Shown here piece by piece: positions 1 through 6,321 of a stretch of DNA of 24,882 nt. How positions within the stretch are numbered: the first letter of the stretch is position 1; every line of letters begins with the position of its first letter. The DNA is from an uncultured Porphyromonadaceae bacterium (GTDB lineage: Bacteria > Bacteroidota > Bacteroidia > Bacteroidales > Muribaculaceae), in contig USMC01000037.1 of assembly GCA_900555715.1 (NCBI GenBank), positions 1-24,882 of the forward strand. The letters are read 5' to 3'. Position numbers and translations under genes: made by a program. Under the pieces are notes generated by a model. It ran no database searches. It was given only the letters and a program-made list of their open reading frames with translations, and had not been told where the DNA came from.

Positions 1-542
1 GCCAACCTTCCTTATATGCCAGTTTCAGAAGGGCGCGGAATGTTGACCAATATCCGGCGGCAGAATTGCGGGATATGATGTTGCCGGACTGCTTGACACG
101 GATTTTGAGAATGTATGTTCGGAAGTCGTTGCACAGGCCAATGGTCACGTCTTTCATCAGACATCTGCCATTACAGAAGTCTTTGAAGTGCTTATACACG
201 ATTTTCCCATTTCTGATATTTCTCTTTGGTCTTGCTCTCGAAATATTCCAGAAAATCCGCCTGTTTCTTGGTGCGGTCGAGGAAGCCGAACTCCTCATTG
301 ATGATTGCAAGCTCACGGGTGGCACGTATGCCACGGGCTTTGAGCATGATTTCTTCATTGTAATCAAGCTCGAATTTGTCTTTCGGATTGCAGAAGAGAT
401 AGAGACTGAGGAACTCACGCCGCGACATCTTCTTGATGTGCGGATTCCAGATGGGTGGGTAATAGTCGAGGTAGAGCGACAATTTGCCGCTACGCAGTTT
501 TTCTTGACGGAGTGTCACTTTGGTGATGGTTGCTGATTCCAT
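1..542 (-). pseudogene. Tyrosine recombinase (integrase), N-terminal part, frameshifted and cut by the window edge
   Basis: Site-specific recombinase of the Bacteroides conjugative/mobilizable-element type, expected to insert and excise an element by strand exchange at att sites. The reading starts at the ATG at 540-542 (MESATITKV) and gives an Arm-type N-terminal domain. It stops at 192-194 (TAA) just after the residues YQKWENRV. In the next frame the protein continues without a break to the window edge as YKHFKDFCNG, then residues resembling the SAM-like core-binding domain (SAAGYWSTFRALLKLAYKE). Removing one base near position 201 would give W-E-N-V-Y-K-H-F, which fits the W-x-x-V-Y pattern usual at this spot, so a one-base insertion is the simplest explanation. 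The catalytic domain (R..H-R-Y) lies outside the window. The frameshift could be real decay or a sequencing error. An upstream ATG at 570-572 adds 10 residues and looks less likely. Confidence 0.8.
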
Positions 543-610
543 ATTATGCTGTTTTAGAATTATAATGTGCAAAGGTAGAAGGTGGTTACGCAGTGAGAAA
601 AATCACCGGA

Positions 611-1522
611 TTATAACCGAATCTCGGGGTTGAACAACGCCTCTAACTCCTTGGCGTTCAGCTTTACATACTTGCCGCAACGGAGCTTGGTTATCTTGTA
701 TGTCTTGACGTAGTGATACAGCTGGTCGCGTGTCAGCGAGTATTTTTCCATGGCTTCGGGCACTGAGATAAACTCCACATCTTCGGCAGACTTGACACCC
801 TTAGCCACATCGAAATGATATTTGGAGTAATAGACCTTAGGTCCCTCCTTGCGCTTCGGGATTCCAATTTTGGAGACCAGCGAATAAATTGCCGATAGAG
901 TCATTCCATATTTTTCCTGAATATCTTCGACCGAATACCATTCCGTAATCTCCAGATTCTCTTTTCTCGTTGAGAAAAGCCGGTCGATATGGCTCTTGCT
1001 GAAATAAGCCTTGCCACGAAGAATGGTCTTAGGCACATTATTCTCGGCGACCACTTTGTAAATCCACGAATCCTTGACCCCAAATTTCTCCCGAATCTCG
1101 GCACGGGTGTAAAAATCGGAAAGGGACTTTCCTTTTTTCTCAGTGGATTCTTTCGACTCACTTTCTTTCGGTGAGAGAAAATCGAACATCGCCTGAATAT
1201 CGGCTTTGCTGATGAGAGTCTTTCTTCCGATTCTCGTCACCTTGATTTTACCTCGGTTGATGCTGTCATAAATATATGTCCTGCACACACCGAGATATTG
1301 GGACGTTTCGGTCGGTGTCAAGAAATCCTTATCCCGACTTTTACGGTCCGGATTACATTGGCTGGTCTCCTGATTGGAGAGAGCCATCTTCTTCTGCCTC
1401 ATACGCTCTTTATAGGAGTGTTCGGAACATCTTTTTGAGCAGAATCGGGTTACCGTTGTCTGAGCCATAAAACGGTTGCCGCACCACTCGCAGATTCTTT
1501 CAATTTTAATATTGCTACTCAT
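611..1522 (-). CDS. Cys4-cluster protein with four excisionase-like helix-turn-helix domains
   Basis: Probable DNA-binding regulator or recombination-directionality factor of the neighbouring integrase. The N-terminus carries a Cys cluster (C11, C14, C28, C32) that could bind zinc. Four MerR/excisionase-type helix-turn-helix units follow, at about residues 67-114, 137-183, 195-241 and 251-297. Each begins with an F/W-x-[TS]-x-x-[ED] turn and ends with a basic or aromatic wing plus a K-x-[DEH]-[IFL] helix. Linkers between the units are short and charged. The gene lies 68 bases upstream of the broken integrase on the same strand, the usual place for an xis-like gene in Bacteroidales mobile elements. 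Single HTH_17 units are the rule for Xis proteins, so four in a row would let one protein cover a long or repeated site. The role in excision is inferred from position only. It might equally be a transcriptional regulator of the element. Confidence 0.8.
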   Translation of the reverse strand: MSSNIKIERICEWCGNRFMAQTTVTRFCSKRCSEHSYKERMRQKKMALSNQETSQCNPDRKSRDKDFLTPTETSQYLGVCRTYIYDSINRGKIKVTRIGRKTLISKADIQAMFDFLSPKESESKESTEKKGKSLSDFYTRAEIREKFGVKDSWIYKVVAENNVPKTILRGKAYFSKSHIDRLFSTRKENLEITEWYSVEDIQEKYGMTLSAIYSLVSKIGIPKRKEGPKVYYSKYHFDVAKGVKSAEDVEFISVPEAMEKYSLTRDQLYHYVKTYKITKLRCGKYVKLNAKELEALFNPEIRL

Positions 1523-1559
1523 TCCGTTGGTGTTAATTTCGCCTTAATTTGTTCGTGCG

Positions 1560-1589
1560 CGTCCGTTGACGTCCGTCTACGTTCGCAAA
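1560..1589. repeat. Three short direct repeats upstream of the HTH gene
   Basis: Three head-to-tail 10-bp units (CGTCCGTTGA, CGTCCGTCTA, CGTTCGCAAA) lie about 40 bases upstream of the HTH gene start. The first two differ at two positions and the third is more diverged. They could be operator or recombinase-arm sites read by the multi-HTH protein, but this is only positional inference. Confidence 0.4.
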
Positions 1590-1632
1590 CCTCCACCACC
1601 TTGCTGACGCTTGGGGTGAAATGAGTCGCTGT

Positions 1633-1653
1633 CGTACAAAATCCGTACAAAAT
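1633..1653. repeat. Tandem CGTACAAAAT direct repeat
   Basis: The 10-mer CGTACAAAAT occurs at 1633-1642 and again at 1644-1653, giving an 11-bp period, so both copies face the same side of the helix. Its place in the non-coding DNA upstream of the integrase/excisionase pair suggests recombinase arm sites or an operator. No second element end is in the window to compare with. Confidence 0.5.
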
Positions 1654-1663
1654 AGTGCATAAA

Positions 1664-1699
1664 AACGCCCGACACTGACAGTTATCAGCATCAGGCGTT
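1664..1699. repeat. Long imperfect inverted repeat (hairpin)
   Basis: The arms AACGCC (1664-1669) and GGCGTT (1694-1699) pair perfectly. Inside them GA/TC and CTGA/TCAG pair again with three mismatches, leaving the loop CAGTTA. No T-run follows directly on either strand, so it is a poor intrinsic terminator. It may be a protein-binding palindrome or part of an element end. Confidence 0.5.
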
Positions 1700-1842
1700 C
1701 TTGTAAGAGTTAAGTTTTATCGCTCAGTAATAGTCAATTACAATCAATGCAAATCATTGACAATCAACTAATTATTTTCCGATGCAATTATAGCATAGAT
1801 TTGATAGTGAGGTTGTTGCGCTTTTAGAATACAAAACCATAT

Positions 1843-1889
1843 TTTGAGAGGTTCGCACCTCCAATTTTAACAGTTTCGGCTCTCTCAAA
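1843..1889. repeat. Nested inverted repeat
   Basis: TTTGAGAG (1843-1850) is the exact reverse complement of CTCTCAAA (1882-1889). Within it a second hairpin, GAGGT-TCGC-ACCTC, occupies about 1848-1861 and shares bases with the outer left arm, so the two folds exclude each other. The inner part resembles a tRNA T-arm (GGTTCGCACC), but no tRNA body surrounds it. Confidence 0.5.
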
Positions 1890-1974
1890 GCGCCCATTCT
1901 TTACTTATTGCAAAAATAGCGATTTTCCGCGAATTACACAACCCGATTTCACCTGCGCGACATCGCGGCAAGAA

Positions 1975-2026
1975 GATTCGGGGATTATTGACATATCACT
2001 TCAGACAGATTTGGGGATTATTGACA
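1975..2026. repeat. 19-bp direct repeat ending TTGACA, possible IS21-type end
   Basis: GATTCGGGGATTATTGACA (1975-1993) recurs as GATTTGGGGATTATTGACA (2008-2026), one mismatch in 19, with a 33-bp period. Read on the other strand each copy begins TGTCAATAATCCCC. Multiple terminal repeats starting with TG and ending with CA are typical of IS21-family element ends. No istA/istB-like transposase remains beside it, so it would be a solo remnant. An iteron or operator function is the alternative. Confidence 0.45.
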
Positions 2027-2127
2027 GCAAGAGGGCAGCATATCTATAAGATCACTTCTTAGGGTCTTGCGCGCGAAGATCTGGAATAAAAATCGGCAGA
2101 TAAGCCAAAAGTGTCAGAAATTTGTTG

Positions 2128-2135
2128 TAACTTTG
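2128..2135 (+). promoter_or_regulatory. -7 promoter element of the toxin-antitoxin-like pair
   Basis: TAACTTTG matches the Bacteroidota -7 consensus TAnnTTTG. A clear -33 TTTG at the usual 19-20 base spacing is not visible. The predicted transcription start, about 2141, lies downstream of the ATG at 2111, which supports the start at 2165 for the first gene. Confidence 0.6.
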
Positions 2136-2164
2136 TAATCCACTTAATAACAAGAGACAAGATT

Positions 2165-2335
2165 ATGGCACGACCAATAGCGGAAACCCCGGTTCTGACA
2201 GGCGAAGACGCAATCCGTTTTGAGAAACTCAGAATGGAGGTCGAGAGTCTGACCAAGGAACAGCGCGCCGAGAATTCAAGAAAGCTCAAAGAAGCGGTCA
2301 AGAAAGCAAAGGAATACATTACCATCTGCTTGTAA
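2165..2335 (+). CDS. Small protein, putative antitoxin of a GNAT toxin
   Basis: A 56-residue, charged, Lys/Glu-rich protein with mostly helix-forming sequence after the N-terminal MARPIAETPVLTGEDA. It ends 3 bases before the ATG of a GNAT acetyltransferase, the spacing expected of a translationally coupled antitoxin-toxin pair. No ribbon-helix-helix motif can be made out, unlike the TacA/AtaR (DUF1778) antitoxins that normally accompany such toxins. Bacteroidales genomes carry similar short proteins starting MARPI-x-ETP next to toxin-like genes (recalled, not checked). The start at 2165 is preferred to the in-frame ATG at 2111, because the promoter -7 element at 2128-2135 would lie inside the longer reading. 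The antitoxin role is inferred from context. Confidence 0.65.
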   Translation: MARPIAETPVLTGEDAIRFEKLRMEVESLTKEQRAENSRKLKEAVKKAKEYITICL

Positions 2336-2338
2336 AAG

Positions 2339-2851
2339 ATGAAACTTGTAAGACTTACGCCGGAAACTGTGCTTGACGGATTTGATTGCGGTGACGAAGA
2401 TTTGAACAATTTTCTTGTCGAGGATGCCAAAGGTTTCCTCGACAAGAAAATTGCCAACTCCTATATACTTGAGGATTGCGGCAGTATAGTAGCGTATTTC
2501 TGTCTCTTGAACGACAAAATCAGCCGTCAGGATGTAACCAATAGTCAATGGAAGAAAATCAAGGGTTGCTTCCCCGAGCGTAAGCAGTTCGGAAGTTACC
2601 CGGCAGTCAAGATTGGTAGATTTGCTGTTTCATCAAAATACAAGGGTCGCAATATAGGTACAGACCTGATGAATCTTCTGAAAGACATGCTAAATGGGAA
2701 TCCCAATTATTCAGCGTTCCGCTATCTGACTGTTGATGCTTACCTGTCTGCCATAGACTTCTATCTGAAAAACAATTTTAAATTGCTGTCTGAGAATATA
2801 CAGAATGACCACACACGCCTTATGTTTTTCGACATGATGGAGCTTGAATAA
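2339..2851 (+). CDS. GNAT-family acetyltransferase, putative TacT/AtaT-like toxin
   Basis: A 170-residue single-domain GNAT protein. The N-terminal FDCGDEDLNNFL (residues 15-26) matches the F-x-C-G-x-x-x-L-x-x-[FY]-L opening of TacT/AtaT toxins, which acetylate the amino group of aminoacyl-tRNAs and block translation. The acetyl-CoA site is visible as KIGRFAVSSKYKGRNIG (residues 91-107), where the usual Q/R-x-x-G-x-G/A loop reads G-R-N-I-G. The C-terminal LTVDAYLSAIDFYLKNNF contains Y142, aligned with the conserved Tyr that protonates the CoA thiolate. It follows the 56-residue gene by 3 bases. Base composition is more AT-rich than the murB region, which fits horizontal transfer. A non-toxin acetyltransferase cannot be excluded. 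Confidence 0.8.
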   Translation: MKLVRLTPETVLDGFDCGDEDLNNFLVEDAKGFLDKKIANSYILEDCGSIVAYFCLLNDKISRQDVTNSQWKKIKGCFPERKQFGSYPAVKIGRFAVSSKYKGRNIGTDLMNLLKDMLNGNPNYSAFRYLTVDAYLSAIDFYLKNNFKLLSENIQNDHTRLMFFDMMELE

Positions 2852-3083
2852 CCCTGTATGTCTTTGCATTCCGCATTTTGTGATAAACAGTACATAAATT
2901 TTGACGAGTAACCCCGAAAAATATGGCACGGCTTAACACGGACGCGGAATTGACGGTATATGCGGCGTAGGTCTGAAAGCCTAGCAACGTCTCGATAGAA
3001 TTGTAGTTGAGTTCAGAAAAAGTCCATAACTTGTGGTTGTTTTCCGCAAAGTTACGGACGGTATGAGTTGCGCGAAAAGACGC

Positions 3084-3506
3084 CTATTCTTTTCGATAAT
3101 CAATATTTCCGATAATATCTTCAGGGGTACAATCGATAGGCATTTCTTTTGTCAGAATAAAATGCCAAACATTTTGTGTGCCTTTCATTCCAACTGCTTC
3201 AGTAATAATGATAGCATCTTTGTATTCCCAACCATTTTTTGCCATATAGGTAAAAACGCTCATTGGAGAAGCGAATGACATCTTTTTGTTAGTTTCGGTG
3301 TTATAAATCCAGCCATCCGCATTTTTTGCCTTATCTGCAATACCAAAATCAACAACGGCATTGACATCGTCTTTAAAAAGATTGTACTGAACACACATAA
3401 CCTCACAGTAAACCTTCATGGTTGTTGGTGAGTCTTGTGCCTGTGCTTTTGCCACGCCAAAAGAGGCGAAAAGGCAGAGCATTAGAAAAAATAATACTTT
3501 TTTCAT
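3084..3506 (-). CDS. Secreted hypothetical protein
   Basis: A 140-residue protein starting with a typical Sec signal peptide (MKK, then a hydrophobic stretch, then A-K-A-Q-A-Q) with likely cleavage near residues 21-24. The mature part contains YCEVMCVQYNLFKDDVNAVVDFG, a short linker, then FTYMAKNGWEYKDAIIITEA and a C-terminal NVWHFILTKE. This pattern (CE-x-x plus VDFG plus YM-x-x-x-GWE plus N-V-x-H-x-x-L-x-K) recalls small periplasmic proteins common in Bacteroidales whose function is unknown. No catalytic motif is seen. Two mature Cys residues (in YCEVMC) might be redox-active or metal-binding. It stands alone between the toxin-antitoxin-like pair and the ORF remnant, with its own -7 promoter element. 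Confidence 0.75.
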   Translation of the reverse strand: MKKVLFFLMLCLFASFGVAKAQAQDSPTTMKVYCEVMCVQYNLFKDDVNAVVDFGIADKAKNADGWIYNTETNKKMSFASPMSVFTYMAKNGWEYKDAIIITEAVGMKGTQNVWHFILTKEMPIDCTPEDIIGNIDYRKE

Positions 3507-3532
3507 AGGATTAATATTCTGTTACTATATCG

Positions 3533-3540
3533 CAAAGTTA
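3533..3540 (-). promoter_or_regulatory. -7 promoter element for the secreted hypothetical protein
   Basis: The minus strand reads TAACTTTG, a full match to TAnnTTTG, 26 bases upstream of the start codon. The -33 position has no clear TTTG. Confidence 0.55.
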
Positions 3541-3559
3541 CACATTTTTTTGCGAGACT

Positions 3560-3691
3560 TTGGCTATCAGAGACCTAAAAAAATACTTCGAGGTCGTTGA
3601 CGCGGAAGATACAGCAATCGCGTATCTTCCGGCACTAGATAGAGGAAAGGATTTTGACGATCCTCCATTCTACGTAAAAATTGTATCGTAG
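3560..3691 (+). pseudogene. Short ORF remnant without ATG
   Basis: An open reading of 43 codons runs from a TTG at 3560 to a TAG at 3689-3691: LAIRDLKKYFEVVDAEDTAI, then AYLPALDRGKDFDDPPFYVK, then IVS. The sequence looks genuinely coding (balanced charge, amphipathic pattern, no low complexity), but there is no ATG. The frame is open upstream only to a TAA about 36 bases before the TTG. Either TTG is the start or an ATG has been lost. No family is recognised. A hairpin covers its stop codon. Confidence 0.4.
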
Positions 3692-3703
3692 CTAGATACA
3701 ATT
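3679..3703. repeat. Perfect 9-bp inverted repeat over a stop codon
   Basis: AATTGTATC (3679-3687) and GATACAATT (3695-3703) pair perfectly around the 7-base loop GTAGCTA. The stop codon of the ORF remnant lies at the loop. No T-run follows, so a terminator is unlikely. A protein-binding palindrome or insertion scar is possible. Confidence 0.5.
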
Positions 3704-3869
3704 ATACACAATCTGTCCATTCAGGAGATTGCCTTTTAGGAATTTCACGCCGTCAGTTTCACCGCATCCGTGATGCTGAAAGTGCTGCCCACGCCTCCGA
3801 GAGAGAGGGCAATTAAGAAAAATCTTCGCTCTGCGCTGATTTCCACGGCTGAACGCTCCGGGGCGATAT
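3704..3869. other. Intergenic stretch with no supported gene
   Basis: A 166-base stretch between the ORF remnant and the murB promoter. The plus strand has several stops. On the minus strand one frame reads ISAERRFFLIALSLGGVGST, then FSITDAVKLTA and a stop (about 3742-3830), which resembles the end of a protein but has no supported start or partner. It is left as unexplained sequence, possibly decayed. Confidence 0.4.
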
Positions 3870-3900
3870 TTTGTTATTTGGATGTATTTGTCTAATTTTG
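3870..3900 (+). promoter_or_regulatory. murB promoter (Bacteroidota -33/-7)
   Basis: TTTG at 3870-3873, a 19-base spacer and TAATTTTG at 3893-3900 form a near-ideal Bacteroidota housekeeping promoter. The expected start point, about 3905-3908, is only 5-8 bases before the murB ATG. Confidence 0.75.
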
Positions 3901-3912
3901 CTGCCGGCAAAT

Positions 3913-4938
3913 ATGATTACGACTTACAACAATTATAATATCCGACATCTTAATACATTCCGCATGAATGTCTGTTGCTCGCAGTGGATAGAATTCACTG
4001 AGGCAGCTGAGATTCCGCAGGTGCTCGCGCAGACGGGCACTTTGCCGCGCAAGATAGTCGGTGCATGCAGCAACATGCTTTTTACGGGCGATTATCGGGG
4101 TGCGCTCATTCATCCGGCGATAGGCGGAACCGAATACTCCGACGCTCCCGACGGCTGCGTTCTCGTGCGTGCCGGCGCCGGCGTCGTCATGGATGAGCTT
4201 GCCGCACGCACTGCCGCCGAAGGGCTGTGGGGGCTTGAAAATCTTTCCGGAATACCGGGCGAGGCGGGCGCCGCCGCCGTGCAGAATGTCGGGGCGTATG
4301 GCGTCGAGGCTAAAGATGTCATCGTCCTCGTCGAGGCATACGACACCGCCGCTGAACGTTTTGTGACTTTCGGCGCTGAAGACTGTGCCTATGCCTACCG
4401 CACGTCACGTTTTAAAAGCGCGCCTGACAAGGACCGCTATGTCATCACCGCTGTTACTTTCCGTCTGTGGCGTGAGCCGCATCCGGTGCTCGACTACGGC
4501 AATCTCCGTTCTCATCTGCCGCAGGCCGGCAGTCTGTCGCCGTCGGATGTACGTGCCACAGTGCTGTCAGTACGCAGTGCAAAGTTACCTGACGTAGCCG
4601 TGACAGGCAGCGCCGGCAGCTTCTTCAAGAATCCGGTGATGGATGCCGGCGCTTTCACACGTCTGCGCGAGCTGGCAGCACTGTCCGGAAATGCCGAACC
4701 GCCGTTCTACCGCGCCGGCGACGGATATAAGGTGCCGGCGGCATGGCTCATCGAAAAATCAGGTCTCAAAGGATATGCGATGGGCGGTGCCGCGACGTGG
4801 CATCTGCAGCCGCTTGTCATAGTGAACGCTTCAGGGAACGCCATGCCGGAGGAAATATGTGCTCTGGAGCGTCATATAATTGATACAGTATATAATAAAT
4901 TCGGCGTAAGGCTCTCGCCGGAAGTGGAACATATTTAA
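3913..4938 (+). CDS. murB: UDP-N-acetylenolpyruvoylglucosamine reductase
   Basis: Cytoplasmic FAD/NADPH enzyme that reduces UDP-GlcNAc-enolpyruvate to UDP-MurNAc, the second committed step of peptidoglycan synthesis. At 341 residues it is close to the length of E. coli-type (type I) MurB. Visible motifs are the N-terminal NTF (residues 14-16), the FAD-binding GLENLSGIPGEAGAAAVQN-x-GAYG (residues 107-130), AYRTSRFK (161-168, with the conserved Arg at 163), GSAGSFFKNP (232-241, catalytic Ser236) and the C-terminal SPEVEHI with the conserved Glu337. The start at 3913 keeps the NTF motif. A later Met at residue 18 would lose it, and the upstream ATG at 3871 lies inside the promoter. The stop is 15 bases before murA, so the two are co-transcribed. 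The 5' leader is unusually short. Confidence 0.95.
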   Translation: MITTYNNYNIRHLNTFRMNVCCSQWIEFTEAAEIPQVLAQTGTLPRKIVGACSNMLFTGDYRGALIHPAIGGTEYSDAPDGCVLVRAGAGVVMDELAARTAAEGLWGLENLSGIPGEAGAAAVQNVGAYGVEAKDVIVLVEAYDTAAERFVTFGAEDCAYAYRTSRFKSAPDKDRYVITAVTFRLWREPHPVLDYGNLRSHLPQAGSLSPSDVRATVLSVRSAKLPDVAVTGSAGSFFKNPVMDAGAFTRLRELAALSGNAEPPFYRAGDGYKVPAAWLIEKSGLKGYAMGGAATWHLQPLVIVNASGNAMPEEICALERHIIDTVYNKFGVRLSPEVEHI

Positions 4939-4953
4939 CTTATGATTTAACTT

Positions 4954-6270
4954 ATGAGTACTTTTATCATCGAAGGCGGTCATAAGCTCAGCGGCGAGAT
5001 AGAACCGCAGGGCGCGAAAAACGAGGCTTTGCAGGTTATCGCGGCGACTCTTCTGACGTCAGAACCCGTGAGCATTTCCAACGTGCCCGAAATTCTCGAC
5101 GTCAGGAATCTCATAGAGCTCCTGCAAGCTGCGGGCGTTAAGGTGACGCGCCACAGCAAAGGCGACTATACCTTCCAGGCCGACGACGTGAATGAGGAAT
5201 ATGTCCTCAGCCGCGACTTCGTGGAGCGCTGTGCCGCTTTGCGTGGCTCTGTTCTTGTCGTCGGACCGCTTCTGACACGTTTCGGCAAAGCTTTCTTTGC
5301 CAAGCCCGGCGGAGACAAGATAGGACGCCGCAGAATCGACACGCATATCCTCGGCTTCGAGAAACTCGGTGCTGTCATAGCATACGACGAGGAAATGAAG
5401 GCATACCGTCTTGAAAAGCCTTCGTCCGGACGCCTCCACGGGGCGTATATGCTTCTCGATGAGGCTTCGGTGACCGGCACTGCAAACATAATCATGGCGG
5501 CGGCTCTCGCCGAAGGTGTCACGACAATCTACAACGCCGCCTGTGAGCCGTATGTGCAGCAGCTCTGCCGCCTTCTCACGCGTATGGGGCTCATTATAGA
5601 CGGTCAGGGCTCCAATCTCCTCAAAATATACGGTGCGACACATCTCCACGGCGCTTCTCATGTCATTCTCCCCGACATGATAGAGGTGGGCAGCTTCATC
5701 GGTATGGCGGCGCTAAACCGCAGCTCGCTGACTATTAAGAATGTAGGATTTGACGACCTCGGCATAATACCCGACAGTTTCCGCCGGCTCGGCATAGAGC
5801 TGGAGCGCCGGGGCGACGACATATATGTTCCCGAACAGGAAACTTACGAGATAGAGACGGCGCTCGACGGCGCCATACTCAACATCGCCGACGCTCCATG
5901 GCCCGGACTTACGCCCGACCTGCTGAGCGTCATGCTCGTAGTGGCGACGCAGTGCCGCGGAAGCGTCCTCATACATCAGAAAATGTTTGAGAGCCGCCTT
6001 TTCTTCGTCGACCACCTGATAGAGATGGGCGCGCAGATAATGCTCTGCGACCCACACCGCGCCGTTGTCATCGGACTCGACCACCGACTGCCGCTGAGAG
6101 CTAACAAAATGCTTTCGCCCGACATACGCGCCGGCATAGCGATGCTCATCGCCGCGATGTCGGCAAAAGGCACCAGCGAAATAGGAAACATAAGCCAGAT
6201 CGACCGCGGCTACGAATACATCGACGCCCGGCTCCGCGCCATCGGAGCACACATCACACGACGAGACTGA
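4954..6270 (+). CDS. murA: UDP-N-acetylglucosamine 1-carboxyvinyltransferase, Asp variant
   Basis: Cytoplasmic EPT-family enzyme that transfers enolpyruvate from PEP to UDP-GlcNAc, the first committed step of peptidoglycan synthesis. Its product is the substrate of the upstream murB enzyme. At 438 residues it is slightly longer than E. coli MurA. The conserved Lys22-Asn23 (QGAKNEAL) and the RRRIDTH stretch are present. The loop normally written G-G-C-A-I-G reads PGGDKIG, so residue 121 is Asp where most MurA enzymes have the fosfomycin-reactive Cys115. Asp at this site is known in mycobacteria and chlamydiae and keeps activity while removing the fosfomycin target. The TPDLLSVM segment carries the conserved Asp corresponding to Asp305. 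It begins 15 bases after murB on the same strand. Confidence 0.95.
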   Translation: MSTFIIEGGHKLSGEIEPQGAKNEALQVIAATLLTSEPVSISNVPEILDVRNLIELLQAAGVKVTRHSKGDYTFQADDVNEEYVLSRDFVERCAALRGSVLVVGPLLTRFGKAFFAKPGGDKIGRRRIDTHILGFEKLGAVIAYDEEMKAYRLEKPSSGRLHGAYMLLDEASVTGTANIIMAAALAEGVTTIYNAACEPYVQQLCRLLTRMGLIIDGQGSNLLKIYGATHLHGASHVILPDMIEVGSFIGMAALNRSSLTIKNVGFDDLGIIPDSFRRLGIELERRGDDIYVPEQETYEIETALDGAILNIADAPWPGLTPDLLSVMLVVATQCRGSVLIHQKMFESRLFFVDHLIEMGAQIMLCDPHRAVVIGLDHRLPLRANKMLSPDIRAGIAMLIAAMSAKGTSEIGNISQIDRGYEYIDARLRAIGAHITRRD

Positions 6271-6321
6271 ACGCCAAATATTATCAAAAAGCTCTAAAAC
6301 CATCTGTTAAACCAAAAAACT

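Noticed and set aside
66..536. 156-codon rightward open reading opposite the integrase
   Set aside because: It is the shadow of the integrase reading on the minus strand and shows no family pattern or promoter.
1841..1865. tRNA T-arm-like segment GGTTCGCACC
   Set aside because: No acceptor, D or anticodon arm surrounds it. It is explained by the nested inverted repeat.
3047..3054. Minus-strand TAACTTTG promoter-like box
   Set aside because: A full -7 match, but no -33 box and no supportable gene downstream on that strand.
3692..3910. 72-codon leftward reading across the murB promoter
   Set aside because: It runs through the murB promoter, has unlikely composition and no start signal.
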